Positions 49,548 to 61,162 of a stretch of DNA of 64,000 bases are shown here, one piece after another (the stretch's first letter is position 1; each line of letters opens with the position of its first letter). The notes under the pieces are model-generated. The model searched no databases, was not told the origin of the DNA, and saw only the letters and a program-made list of their open reading frames with translations. The stretch comes from Jacaranda mimosifolia (Eukaryota > Streptophyta > Magnoliopsida > Lamiales > Bignoniaceae), in assembly GCA_018894105.1 (NCBI GenBank), contig CM032126.1:12675001-12739000 (forward strand). Direction: 5' to 3'. The position numbers were made by a program, and so were the translations under genes.

Positions 49548-52500
49548 TTGTACTTTTTTAAACTTACATATTCAAATAAGCTACAAACAACATTGGTAAT
49601 CCATCATGGGGGAATATCTAGTAATTCGATTAATCATAAAGTGGAAGCAAAGTATGTTGGGGGGCAAGTTTCCAAGTTTGACCATGTAGACTTATATCAT
49701 ATAAGATTTGAATATGTGAACAAATTATGTGAGAAACTGGGGTACATGGGTATGAAAAGGTACCATAGTCTTGAAGAACATGGCTTTGTGTTAATTATAG
49801 AAGGGCATCACAGTCTTGAGTTGTGCATTTTATATGAGGATAACAAAGAGGTGGATCTTTATTTAGATGATTTAGATGCAACTCCAAGTCCAAGTCTAAA
49901 TTATCTATATAGTCAAGTAGGGACATCAAATGCTGAGATTGAAAAAGAGCATTACAATGATAGTGAAGACCATTGATATTGAGGATGAGGACTTTTCAGA
50001 TAGTGAATTCAACATTGATATTCAGGATGAGAATATAATGAGGATAGTACTCTTTTTTGGCTAACATGGATAAAGGGTAGAGTGGCTAGGTAATGAGGAT
50101 AGGACAGATGTTGGAAAAGGAGATAACTTAACAATTGAGAATGAGAATGAAGAAGAGAGGCATGGAAAGGGCAAGGGTGTAGTGTTAGATTTATTAGACT
50201 TTGATAGTGGCAAGGATTCTGATGAAGAGGGAGAGAAATACCTTGTTTTTAGTGCATATGACAATTCTAATCCTAAGTTTGAACTTGGGATGACGTTTAG
50301 TAATAAGCAAGAGTTTAGGATTATTGTAAGTTCACTTGCAGTTGAAACTAGAATAAACTTGAAAATAACAAAAGATGACAAGAGAAGGATATATGCCAGG
50401 TGTGTGGAAGAGGGGCATGAATAGAGGGTCTATGCTTTAGCTATAAAGAACTAGTCAAGGTTTCAAATTAAGGAGTACAAATCGAAGCATACTTGTGGTA
50501 GGTCCTTTTATGTGAAGAATGCAAATATAGCTTGGATAGGACAAAAATATGGAGAAGCATTTAGACTGATCCTAAAAGAAATGTCAAGAGGTTTAGGCAG
50601 GATGTGATCAAGGATATTAGGGTCCATATTTCTAAGAATCAAGCTTATAGAGCCAAGTGGAAAGCATTGAATAGAATTAATGGAAGATCTAATGATCAGT
50701 ATGCCAAGTTGTGGGACTATGCTAAAGAACTTAGAAGTTCGAACCCTGGTTCTATTATGTTCTATCCATGGCACCAGATGATGGGATTGGAAAGCCAAAA
50801 TTTGGAAAATTTTATGTTTGTTTCAAAAGTTTAAAAGAATGATTTCTTTCTAGGTATAAACCAATCATATGGGTAGATGGTTGTCATTTGAAAGGACCCC
50901 ATGGTGGAATACTATTAACTGCAGCAGGTATAGATCCTAATAACAATTCTTATCCCACTTGTTATGTTGTGGTTGCAGGGGAGACTAAGGAAACCTAAGA
51001 ATGGTTCTTAACTTTGTTGAGGCTTGACTTAAATATTGAGAGAGACTATGAATGGACCTTTATGTCATATAAACAAAAAGGTCTTGTTCCTGCCTTTGAA
51101 ACTATTTTTCCAAATTCTCGTAAAGGATTTTGCATGAGGCATTTATATGGAAACATGAAAAGGGTTGGGTTTAGGGGACTTGTATTCAAAAAAGCTTTAT
51201 GAAAAGCTATCAGAGCTAGCACTGCTGCTAAGTTTGATATGAAGATGAAAGAGTAGTGCAAGTTAGATGTCAAAGCAGGTAAATGGCTTAATGATAAGCC
51301 ACATAATCAGTGGAGTAGGTCACATTTCAATACCTATCCTAAGTGTGACATTTTGCTCAATAACCTCTATGAGTCATTTAATTCCAACATTCTTAAGGCA
51401 AGGGAAAAATAAATAATATTGACAATGTTGGAGTGCATTAGAGAGTTCTTAATGACTAGGTTGCAACAGGATAGGACAAAGCTAATAGGAGATGGCGAGG
51501 TAAATTGTGCCCAAATGTGAAGAAAATATTGCACCCCATTGTAGTCAAATGACATTCATTTTGAAATATCTTGCTTTGATGGCTCAAGATGTGTTGTTGA
51601 TCCTAGGAAACACACATGCTCATGTAGAAAATAGGAGTTGTCTGGCATTTCTTGCAAGCATGCGATGAGTGCCATAAATTGTGAAAATTTGAATGCAGAA
51701 GAGTTTGTCCACCACTTTTATTAGGTTGAGACATATCATAGGGTGTATGACCTTGTATATACCTAGTGAATGACCTAGAGAAGTGGAAAAGGACTGGCTT
51801 AGTTCCTCTAGATCCCCTAAATATAGGCAGAGGTGCAGGTAGGCTAGCAAGGGCAAGAAGACTTGAGCCTGATGAACCTGCAAACAAATAGAAAAAAGGG
51901 GTCAAGGGAAAAAGGAAACAAGTGAGAATGAAAAGGAAACAAACTCATATTAAGTGTAATTATTATGGAGACATTAGGCACAACAAGAAAGGATGTGAAA
52001 AAAGAAAAGATGAAGCATCTGCAGATCAAGTAGATGAATCAGTTGGTTTGAAGCATGAAAGCGGTGATGAAGCATTTAGCTTGGAGGAACATGTTGCTGT
52101 AGCAGAAGGCTTGAAGGAAAAAGTCGATGCTGTAGTTGGCTTGGAGGAGCAAGATGATGTTGCAGTTACTTTAGAGGAACAGGTTGATGTCCCAGTTGGC
52201 TTGGAGAAACATGTTGATGTATCAGTTGGCTTGAAGGAAAAAAGTTTTGCTGAACCAAATTGGGGAGATGGAGTACATTAGCAGCAAATTAGCTTGGATG
52301 CAGTTGGATGGTTTGACTCCTAATCTAGTGTAGAGCTGAACTTTGACTCCCAACAAAACAGTATCCAAACCAATACATCAATAAGTGCTCAAGAAGGAAA
52401 TAAACTAACTGTAAGTATTATATTTCAGTATTTCAATTCAAGTTTTAGTTATACTTTTATTTTATAAATTAATTCACTTTATTGTTAAAAATTTGCAGGC

Positions 52501-53325
52501 AAGAAAAAGAATAAAGACATCTCATGATTATGTTAATCAAGTAAGCATTTTGGACTATATAGGTTCCATATGTTATAAATAACAAACTAACTTTCTTGGT
52601 TTCATATGATTCAGACAAGTGAGAAAATAGGAACAAACCAAGTGATTATCGTTAATGATTCTCCAGTTGTTGCACCAGAAGGTTCTCCATGTGATCTCTT
52701 ATGTTAACTTTTGTAATATCCATTATATTATCTCTTACACTTGTTTGATGATATTTTGTAGGTTAGAAAGAGTCTAAGGAAGAAGGCACCTCCTCTAGCA
52801 CCATCTAAAGCAACCAAGAGAGTTCATGAGTCTGTAGAATCAGTTAGTGATATGTTATTTTTAATTTACAACTTATATTTGGTCTAAAATTCAATCATTT
52901 ATTGATTTTATAAAATGTTGTAGATAAGAACAGGCCCAAGGAAAAAGGCACATGCTCCAACACTACCTAAAGCAACCATGAACAAGAATTTGCCTGTAAA
53001 TTCAACTCCAGCTTGTAGTGACATGGACAACATGTTTAGCTTCAATAACAAAAGGTTTGAAGTGAAGATTAGAGAACCTATTCCTTTTGGACCAGCTCAT
53101 CTAAAGGTTGAAGTGTTTGTAACAACAGAAAAGAAGGCACCACTTCAACACATATATAGAACAACTTACAAGGATGGCAACAAATATGTCACATAGAGCA
53201 GTCTAGAACTTGCATGCAATTCATGAAAAGATGGTCTAATTAAGGCTAGAATGGAACAGGAGAAAGCAAAAAACAAGAGGGCACCAACTCCGCCTATAAG
53301 AGAACAGGGAAAGGGCAAGAATTGA
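49548..53325 (+). pseudogene. MuDR-like MULE transposase, degenerate
   Basis: The first open piece (49548-49976) reads HHGGISSN, YVGGQVSKFDHVD and DLYLDDLDATPS, the N-terminal part usual for plant MuDR-like transposases. Next come LGMTFSNKQEFRIIVSSLAV (50290-50350) and KSKHTCGRSF, the MuDR DNA-binding region. The core has WVDGCHLKGPHGG (50873-50911), the first catalytic Asp, then FMSYKQKGLVPAFETIFPN, where family members have SDKQKGL, so the second catalytic Asp is Tyr. FCMRHLYGNMK follows. A SWIM finger CSC...CKHAM lies at 51617-51667 with a stop between. A zinc knuckle near 51952-51996 has lost its second Cys (CNYYGDIRHNKKGC). After it come four decapeptide repeats like VGLEEQVDVx and C-terminal exons up to the stop at 53323. 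About ten stops make it non-functional. In the family it cuts and inserts MULEs. Confidence 0.85.
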
Positions 53326-54284
53326 ATCTGCCAAACATATGTAAAACGTTTTGTCTTAAGAAATTACATCCCTAATTTCAGGAATTGAACTGACTTTTTA
53401 AGTGGATCGTTGGATATGAGATGTTGTATTTTTAGATGTGAAACTTATTGTTTTGTATTGACATTAGATTATGAGTTTTCAAGACTTCATTGGAAGTGAA
53501 TTTCTATGATATGGTGAATTCTGAGTTATGATATGTTGTTCTCTTCATTTGAAGTAATATGTTGTTCTCTTCCTTTTCCAACTATTTTAAGCAACATGAA
53601 ATAGACTTTATTTGTCCAGATTGTGTGTCTTCAAGTTTGCAAAAATGGTGTAACTCAATTTTTAAAAAACATTTAATAGCACCATCTCAAAACTTATCAA
53701 TTTAGAATTTTAACTTAACAATTTAACTTACCCCTACAATGTTAGATATACCTTAGATGTTTAACTAAGCTTACATTTAACTAATATAGCCGTACTAAAA
53801 AATTGAGATATGAAGTTCACAATTTCATCTCATCCAAATCTCGAAAGAAATATGTGCAAGCATGACCCAACAATAACATAAATCAACACCTTCATCCTCC
53901 ATTGGAGCTTGGACACTTCATCCTCCAATATTTTCAACTTTTGACGGAGCCTTGATATCACCTCCGCAGCCTTCTGCACATTGGTGGATCTTCCCAAATA
54001 AAAAAAAATCACACCTGCCTGCAATTGAATCAATACAGTGGTAGAATCTTTTCTCAGGGTTTAAATCGGTCCATCAAGTCCTCAAGTAAGCCTTCTTACC
54101 ACAATAACAAAAGACATCTTCATTCAGGAAGCCAACTCAGCTTGTTTGACTTGATGAATACATCTTTTGCCTCTCACAAATCTGCTGTTGGATGCCTTCT
54201 ATTTTCCCTCTGTTTTGTTTGCCTTTATTTCTTTTTTTCCCCCTCTTGTATTTGTTAATTTTTCCTCCAAAATGTACAGGCAAA

Positions 54285-54485
54285 TAGTGCCCGTCAATTT
54301 TCCCCCTAAAACTGACCCAGTAATGGCCACGCATAAGGTACATGCGATTCCCATTAACAATTTGACGGAAGGAGGGAGTTGGGACCAAATGTGATAAAAA
54401 TTGTAAATAATGGGATGCAATGTGATAATTCCAAAATAAATGGAACTCAATTGAAAATGACCCTACCAAAAGTGCGAATTTTCCT
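54285..54485 (-). repeat. Right terminal inverted repeat of the MULE
   Basis: Partner of 48513-48712. The open frames here on both strands arise from the repeat itself. Confidence 0.88.
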
Positions 54486-56558
54486 TTATCATAACTTAAC
54501 TCCCAACAAGCAAAAATAATCCAATAAAATAAATAAAAAATTTTAGAAACATTGTTAAAAAAGATAAACAACAAGTTCATCATTATTTAACTCTCAACAG
54601 GTGAAAATAATCCAATGACATACACAGAAAACAATTCTAACTTTGTAGCCAAAAACAAATAATAATATCCCATCATTATTTAGCTCCTGAGGGCCGAAAT
54701 CAATATAATACAACAAATCAAAAGTATCTCCAATATTATAATAAAAAATAAATAACAAAATTCATCATTATTCAACTCCAAAAAGGAAAAACAATCTAGC
54801 AGTGCAATGTAGAGAAACTTCTCCTATATAAACACATAACAATAGTTGATCATAATTTAACTCCATCACTCATGTTGCTATGCATGCGAAATAATTTAAA
54901 ATAGAGGGAATCTTAAATGTACATGCACTAACTTTTTTTTTTAATAGTATAGTATAAATCTCAATGATGAGACATTTTTTAACAATGAGAGGATCGAAAA
55001 TCAAGGCTTACAACACTAGCACTAAAAATATAGATAGGAAGAAATACAAAGAAAGAAGATGAAAAGTTTGAAACGAATTCCGAGTTAGTCGCTAAGATTG
55101 GCCCCGCTCCCCCTTGGGGTTATGCTGCACTTGGAAGAAGAAGTAGAAAATACTTACGCTAACTCTTTTTGATTTAGAATCCACAAACTCTTCAATTTCT
55201 CTCTTTTTATGTGTGTGTTCAAAGATTTCAAAATCAGTCACATCTTGCTCCAACATTTTTCTATACACCAAGCAAAAAGAATAACACTACTCTATGATAA
55301 AAAATAAAATAAAAATTAAAGATAAAAAACTAAAAGTTACATATCCATTTTCTCCTTATGTGCCCCATAAGGAATTGAACCACAAGTGTGCTTAGTGATG
55401 AAGCCATCTTTCTCTATCATGAGATTTTTTTCTAGCAAGTTCGGATTTTCTCCTGAAATCATTTGATGCCCAGTAGCTCTTAACTAATTCATCCCATACA
55501 TATTCATTTAACTATTCAGGTCCCTTCCCATCATATCTATTATTTTAGGTTGTGTTCCTAATTTCTCACAACCTAACTCTTCATAAGTTTTAGATATTGC
55601 TTATCCCCTAGTAATGTAAACCTTATCCCTAAATTGATTCCCAGCATTTTCATTCCACACTTTTCTCATTTTCATGTTTGTTAAATCATCTCATATGTAC
55701 CTCAATTGACAATAGTAAAATATAATCAAACCATTATCCAAATTTAAAATGCAAAATGTATCGAAGGAATACTTACTTTAAAGTGCTCCCAAGGTAAATC
55801 CTTAACGTCCTTAGGTAGCTTTTTCCATTTTGGCCACACCCTCATAAAATACCCCTTTATATCATTGGTGATATCTCGAACAACATCAGTTTCAATGAAC
55901 CTAGGGAGCAATCAAGAATTGAAAAGAATATATAAGTGATTATGACATTATTTACTAAAACATGCAACTAAATATAAAGAAAAATTGATAATTAAAATCA
56001 TCTACTACCTGCCATATGTATATTCTTATGCTGGTTTGGATTAGTAGGAGCCTAAGTGCTCCAATTTGCTCCTCTACGTCGAGCAAGTGAAGTACCATTC
56101 TCACTTTCTTCTCCAATGGCTTAATCTGATTCTAATTTATGGTGGAAATGTTTCCCCATCCTAAAGCACATTTTTCTGGAGTTATTAATTTGCAATTAAA
56201 CCAAAAATATTAATAATATACTTTTAGTTCCTACACTCTCATACTTATAAAAGAACAATCATAGGAAAACAATAAATATATTTAAAGTATAGTAATATTA
56301 AATATTTATACTTGGGACTTGTGGTTAGAATCTCTTGACTGAGCCTCTAATGGATTACTTTGCCCACTTGACACCTCAGTAGCAAGATATTAGGCTCTAA
56401 TTCCCTAGCATCATCCTCTCTATGTTCTGAATGATCAACTATTAAATCCTCATTCTGGTCATGAAGGTGGAAAAATGACCTTTGCCCACGTCTTCTGCCA
56501 TGACTTCGAACACTTGAGATGTTCTTCTACCACCAACACCCTTTCCTCTACCTGACAT

Positions 56559-59500
56559 CCTATAATTAAGAATACCTTAAATTAATAATTAAATAACAGG
56601 ATAAAATCCACACTACAATGAAGTTATGACAAAAATTAGTATAAGCAACTAAGGTATCAATCAATTACGAATATATATTTACTACTGCCATATATAAGTG
56701 TGAATGGCTTAGCTATAGTAACTTTTGTATGATGGACCCCACAGCTAGCTTTTTTTTCCCTTCTTTCTTCCTTTGTGCTTGTTTTTATCTTTCTATTGTC
56801 TTGTTGTCTTCCACGTGTCTTGGCATATATCCATGTTGCACCACCAAGGCACCGTCCAATTACGCTTATGTTTTTGTTCTTCTTTTTGTTTTTGCTTTCC
56901 TTGATTTCATTTCAACAAATGCAACTTAGAGTCAAATCTAATGTTGAGTTCTTAATTACATTTAATTTTTTGCATCATTGGTTTTACAGGTTCGAGGATC
57001 AACTTCTATTTATCGCCTGCGAGGTGGGTGCCAAGGTTCTGAGAAGAAAAAGTAAACCATGTTATTTCATACTGTTTTCTATGCACGAGGTTGAAGGTGG
57101 AAAATATGGCTTGCAGGATGAATAAATAATTGATAATAATAGTATTAACAAATATTAAGTTGTAAATCATTTTATTATTTAGCATCTTGCATTTTACCTA
57201 ATTTTTGGTTGTAGCAGCTTGTTTCTTTTATATGGAAAACTATTTCTGATTGAAACACTCTATTAAGTTGTGATGATGTAGTGCTGACTGAAGATTCCAT
57301 GATTTCCTTCGGTTGTGCATGTCCAGCTTCTTATCTTTGTAGAGTTTTTCTTATATTTGAAATGAAGGGAACTGATGATATTTATGGATTTACATTTTGT
57401 ATAAGTAACTTGTAGCTCTTCTTTTTATATTAGCATTGTAATATCATTCTTAGAAGAGTGTTGATGTTTGCCTTTGCAGTTGTATTACTCCATTTGCATG
57501 GTTGAGGCGGTTTTAGTACTGATGCTTTAGGATATATATACATATATATATATATAAGGGAGACAAGAGAGGTATATATTGAAAGTGGGAAATGATTAAT
57601 AGCCAATACATTAGTAATTAAGAGACCATATATTCTAGCAGTACCCATTTTTAAGATGATAACTTTAGGTTGGTGAAATATATATAATGCCCATAGAAAA
57701 GTATTAATAGGTAGTGATTCTCATAAATGTTGTCTCAAATACTATTTCCACAGCTCCTGAGTAGATGCATTAAGTTAGCTTTGTTTGGTTTTGAATTTTG
57801 GTAACCAAAATAGAGAAGACAAAAGGTAATCACAAGATGTTGTTGTTTAAAGTAGGAAAAAGAAAAAAAAATCTTGTAGTTGATAAATGACGAGTGCATT
57901 AGGTGAAAGTGAAAAATACCAGCATATTCGTAGTTTTCTATATGATTCTTTATTTTTAATTTATTGGTTTATGATTGCACAAATACAAATTGATATTGAC
58001 TAATCTATAGAATTGACTACTATAAATGTGAGATTATAGCTATTTTTAAGGCTTTGATTTAACAACTATTTTATTTGTTATTAATTTAAAATTTAAAAAT
58101 AGCATTTTCATGTATAGATTGATTCCAAAAATTTCAATCTTGCTTCCGAATTTAGGTTAAGATGGTAACTGCAGACTTTGGAATCAGATTTTAATTCATG
58201 GAGTTGAAAGGAAGTTAGATTATGGGAAATTCAATGAAGCTAAAATACCCCTAAAACCTCAGAATCAATGACAACTTGAATACAAATTGTCGATAATATT
58301 AGAGCTATTTATAAGCAAAGTATTCTTGTTAACTGAATATAGTTCATTGTTGATATGCCTTACAATCTTGAACCAAAATATATGAACTTTATTTATCCAT
58401 GATCCTCCTATAATTCCAATGCAATTTAATAGTCATCGTCATTTTATCAAATTGTATCGCCTTCTCATATAATCAAAATAAAAAATTATTATTAAGTTAT
58501 AATGGATCTTTTTATATTGAAATGGAAAAAAATATTAAACACTTTAAAATATCCTATAAGTAATTTGAAATATCATACAAAAATATTTTATGCTGTAATT
58601 TGTATCCAAAAATTTCAACTTGGGAAAAAAAAGTAGAGCTAAAAATTTCAAATGGCTCAAATGTTGATGAAAATATCAGATTAATCATAATGCTAAAAAA
58701 AACTCGCATAGTTATAATTAATTAAAAGAAGATTCATAAAAATCGAATAGTATTCGAACAATTGAAGAGATTAGTTATATTTTGATTTGAAATCCAAACA
58801 ACAACTCATTAAATTCAACTCTAATATTAAGAAACTTATAAAATTATTAAAATGTCTTCTAAATAAATAGCAAAAAAATATGGTTTATACGTGCAGTGGT
58901 TTGACATTTTTTTTTTCAAAATAACAGTAATACTAAATCCATACCAATTATTGTGATTTAGAAAAACACACTTTAGAGTTCTAAATGAATAAAAAACAAA
59001 CGTGGCTCATACTAGTAGTGGTTTGACATTTTTTACATGGGTTAAATTAGTGTTAAATTCATACCAAGTATTGTGATCTAGAAGAACACATGTTAGAGTT
59101 GAGGAAAAAAAATTTCGATTGGTATTCAATTTTTATTTTATTTTTTGGCCTTGGAGCTTGGGCTACTCAACCAATAGGAATGGTGATTTGTTTGCACAAC
59201 TGAAAGAGAATTTGAAGTTGGATCATAAACACACTTAACTATGTTTCGCCCTCAATTTATGTACTACTCATCAAACAGTAATATAAAAATTATGCAATTT
59301 TCTTTAAAAATATCAACTTTGTAATTAAACAACTACTAATAACTAAATTTTAATGCAATTACATATTATAGAAAGATTAATGAAATAAGCATATAATTTA
59401 AGAATTCATCTTATTATATTGTAAAATCAACATGTTGAATAGGGCACAAAAGATATATCATTATTACTATTGCTTCTTAAACTAATTCTTCTAAATAAGT

Positions 59501-59955
59501 AAAATGAGTTAGTTTTTTATTATAGAATAAATTGCACTGCAAAAATATTTTACATGGGAAAAACGTGAGACCTAAACAACATAAGCATACAAAAATTGCT
59601 AATTATTGTTCTTGACAGACAATTGAATTAATTGGTAAAACCTTTGAGAGATCAGTAATTTTATCTTTTCCTCTAAAATTTGAACATATGATTTTTAAAA
59701 TTGATGGGGACAGATATCTAGTGCACATATAACATAATACTATTTTGGAATAACATAATGCGAAATCATGTGATTATTCAGAACCTGACATGACACTAAT
59801 GAAATGTATTTTTATAATTGTAGGCTGGCAAATAATCATCAAGAAGGAAAGGAACCGATAGAAGAAAAAGAATCTAACAGAAAGGAAAGATGATTTCGAT
59901 ACGGATTATGTGATGATGGTTTGGTCATGTAGATTGGACAATATATTGATAGATG
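56559..59955. other. CACTA internal region without recognised genes
   Basis: AT-rich, with a (TA)n run at about 57531-57556. The frames at 56729-57125 have no recognisable product. Whether all of this is original CACTA sequence or contains further insertions cannot be told. Confidence 0.35.
58896..59110. repeat. ~122 bp imperfect direct repeat
   Basis: gtggtttgacattttt..taaat(c/t)cataccaa(t/g)tattgtgat(t/c)tagaa(a/g)aacaca occurs at 58896 and again at 59018. The copies are diverged. Confidence 0.7.
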
Positions 59956-59959
59956 TGAT

Positions 59960-60374
59960 GAAGAAAGAGTAAAAGGAGAAAGATGAAGAAATAGCTAGAC
60001 TGCGCCAAATTCTAGAACAACAAAAAGCAAGAAAATCTCAACTTAAAGAATATCGGGCAATTAAAATAGAATGGATAAAATATTACTTAAGAGAGTCTCA
60101 TAGCGAACTAGAAGTGAGCCACTAGAAAAAGGAAGGACAAAATGAGGATCTATTTAGGCAAGTAACAAATATCATGATGAACTTTGAATATATGATAAAC
60201 ATGTTAGGTAAAATAGGTTACTATTTTGGAGCCTCCAGGGCCAAACTGTTGGTAGTATAGCAACAACAAGAAGCAAAAGAAGAAGGCAATATAGGAGAAA
60301 AACAAAAAGAGGAAGAAGGAGAAAACGATGAAGCACAAGAAAGAAATGAAGAAAAAGGAGGAGAAATAGGATAA
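59960..60374 (+). pseudogene. Coiled-coil acidic ORF remnant inside the CACTA, plus strand
   Basis: One frame runs to the TAA at 60372-60374, interrupted by three stops. It encodes DEEIARLRQILEQQKARKSQ and IEWIKYYLRESHSELEV, a probable coiled coil, then MMNFEYMINMLGKIGYYFGA, then a Gln/Glu/Lys tail (QKEEEGENDEAQERNEEKGG). It runs opposite to the CACTA genes. I do not recognise the protein. Its build (coiled coil plus acidic tail) recalls the middle part of the pseudogene at 23528-24000, but no clear sequence identity is seen. It could be a captured host gene fragment or part of another transposon. Confidence 0.4.
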
Positions 60375-61162
60375 GAATTATTTTCATGCTAATGCTAACA
60401 AGTAAAAATAAGTGTAATTTACAAAAAATATTTTCATGTTTTCTATAAGTTCGTAAACTTCAAAATTCCTTTTTATGTTTCTTGTGTTAACATATGATTC
60501 CTTAAATTACATGTGGTGTTTTTTTTTTTTTTTTGACATCTTAAATTATAAAATATCTTTTTTGAAGTCACATCTCTTTTGGTTTTTTTGTTAGGATTTA
60601 TTTTTTCTTCATTCTAAGTGTCTACAAATTCATGCATTTTGCTAAATCTTTTACTCTAATTGTAGATATATTTTTCATGCATCAATTGTTTGTACTCATA
60701 CATGTCCAAAATTATCATATTAATATTCAATCTTAACATCAAAAAATTCAAGACAATTAATGAAAGAAAGACATTACTACATAGCACATTTTATTGTCGA
60801 GAAAAGCAAAAATATTGTCAAAATAGCTACTTGGCATATACATATTAAACCGTTAGAATAATTCCGCATCGCACATAAAATTTTTATTATCAAGTATAAT
60901 GAAAAACTACCGAAATATACTACACTATGCATCTAAAGGGGTAGAATTTAGCACCACGCACAGTGCGGTGCGCCCCCAACTAATGTGTGTGTATATATAT
61001 ATATCTTAAACATCATCCAATGCATATTTAATATATATATATATATATATATGCAACTTGGAAAATAAAAGAATGTAACAAGAAACTAGCATTCATTATA
61101 TGGAATTCATCATAAATGAGGTTTTAATATGCAAAGTATTTAACTCAAAACCTTACAAATAA
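60375..61162. other. AT-rich spacer downstream of TNP2
   Basis: No gene. Microsatellites lie at 60984-61004 ((TG)n(TA)n) and 61030-61052 ((AT)n). Confidence 0.5.

Larger units (their letters stand above)
48504..54494 (+). mobile_element. MuDR-type MULE with 9 bp target-site duplication, nested in CACTA intron
   Basis: The element 48513-54485 is flanked by TTATCATAA at 48504-48512 and 54486-54494, identical at all nine bases (ten if the preceding T is counted). The inverted ends are gggaaaatcacacttttggt and its partner aggaaaattcgcacttttgg read from 54485 inward. The inverted repeats extend about 200 bases, with phrases tttcaattgag, ttggtcccaactcc and gtgcccgtcaattttcc in both arms. It carries a MULE transposase pseudogene on the plus strand. 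Confidence 0.92.
48285..54880. repeat. ~92 bp tandem repeats in the CACTA intron, split by the MULE
   Basis: The phrase tcatcattatttaactcc..caagcaaaaacaatcca..tctccaacattata recurs about every 88-93 bases: near 48330, 48420 and 48500 on the left, then 54490, 54575, 54665, 54760 and 54850 on the right. The MULE target TTATCATAA is part of one unit. Without the MULE this would be a continuous array of about seven copies (48285-48512 plus 54495-54880). Confidence 0.75.
47775..56558 (-). pseudogene. CACTA second gene, Transposase_24-type (PF03004), split by a MULE
   Basis: The minus-strand start is at 56558 (MSGRGKGVGGRRTSQVFEVM). Approximate exon pieces are: 56558-56330; 56150-56012 (LARRRGANWST); 55898-55790 (DITNDIKGYFMRVWPKWKKL); 55690-55345 (MKMRKVWNENAGNQFRDKV, then ITKHTCGSIPYGAHK); 55265-55158 (DVTDFEIFEHTHKK, then FVDSKSKRVS); and 48179-47775 (EEYRAKMNYSDQS, then GPSRGRVYGI, then a charged coiled-coil tail ending GMLRKMI). 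The last two join in phase across GTAAGTA (donor, 55157) and TTTGTAG (acceptor, 48180). This order matches plant Transposase_24 proteins. Earlier exons contain several stops. The MULE lies wholly within the last intron. Confidence 0.7.

Noticed and set aside
50061..52029. Several minus-strand ORFs
   Set aside because: They are complements of the MULE transposase coding sequence.
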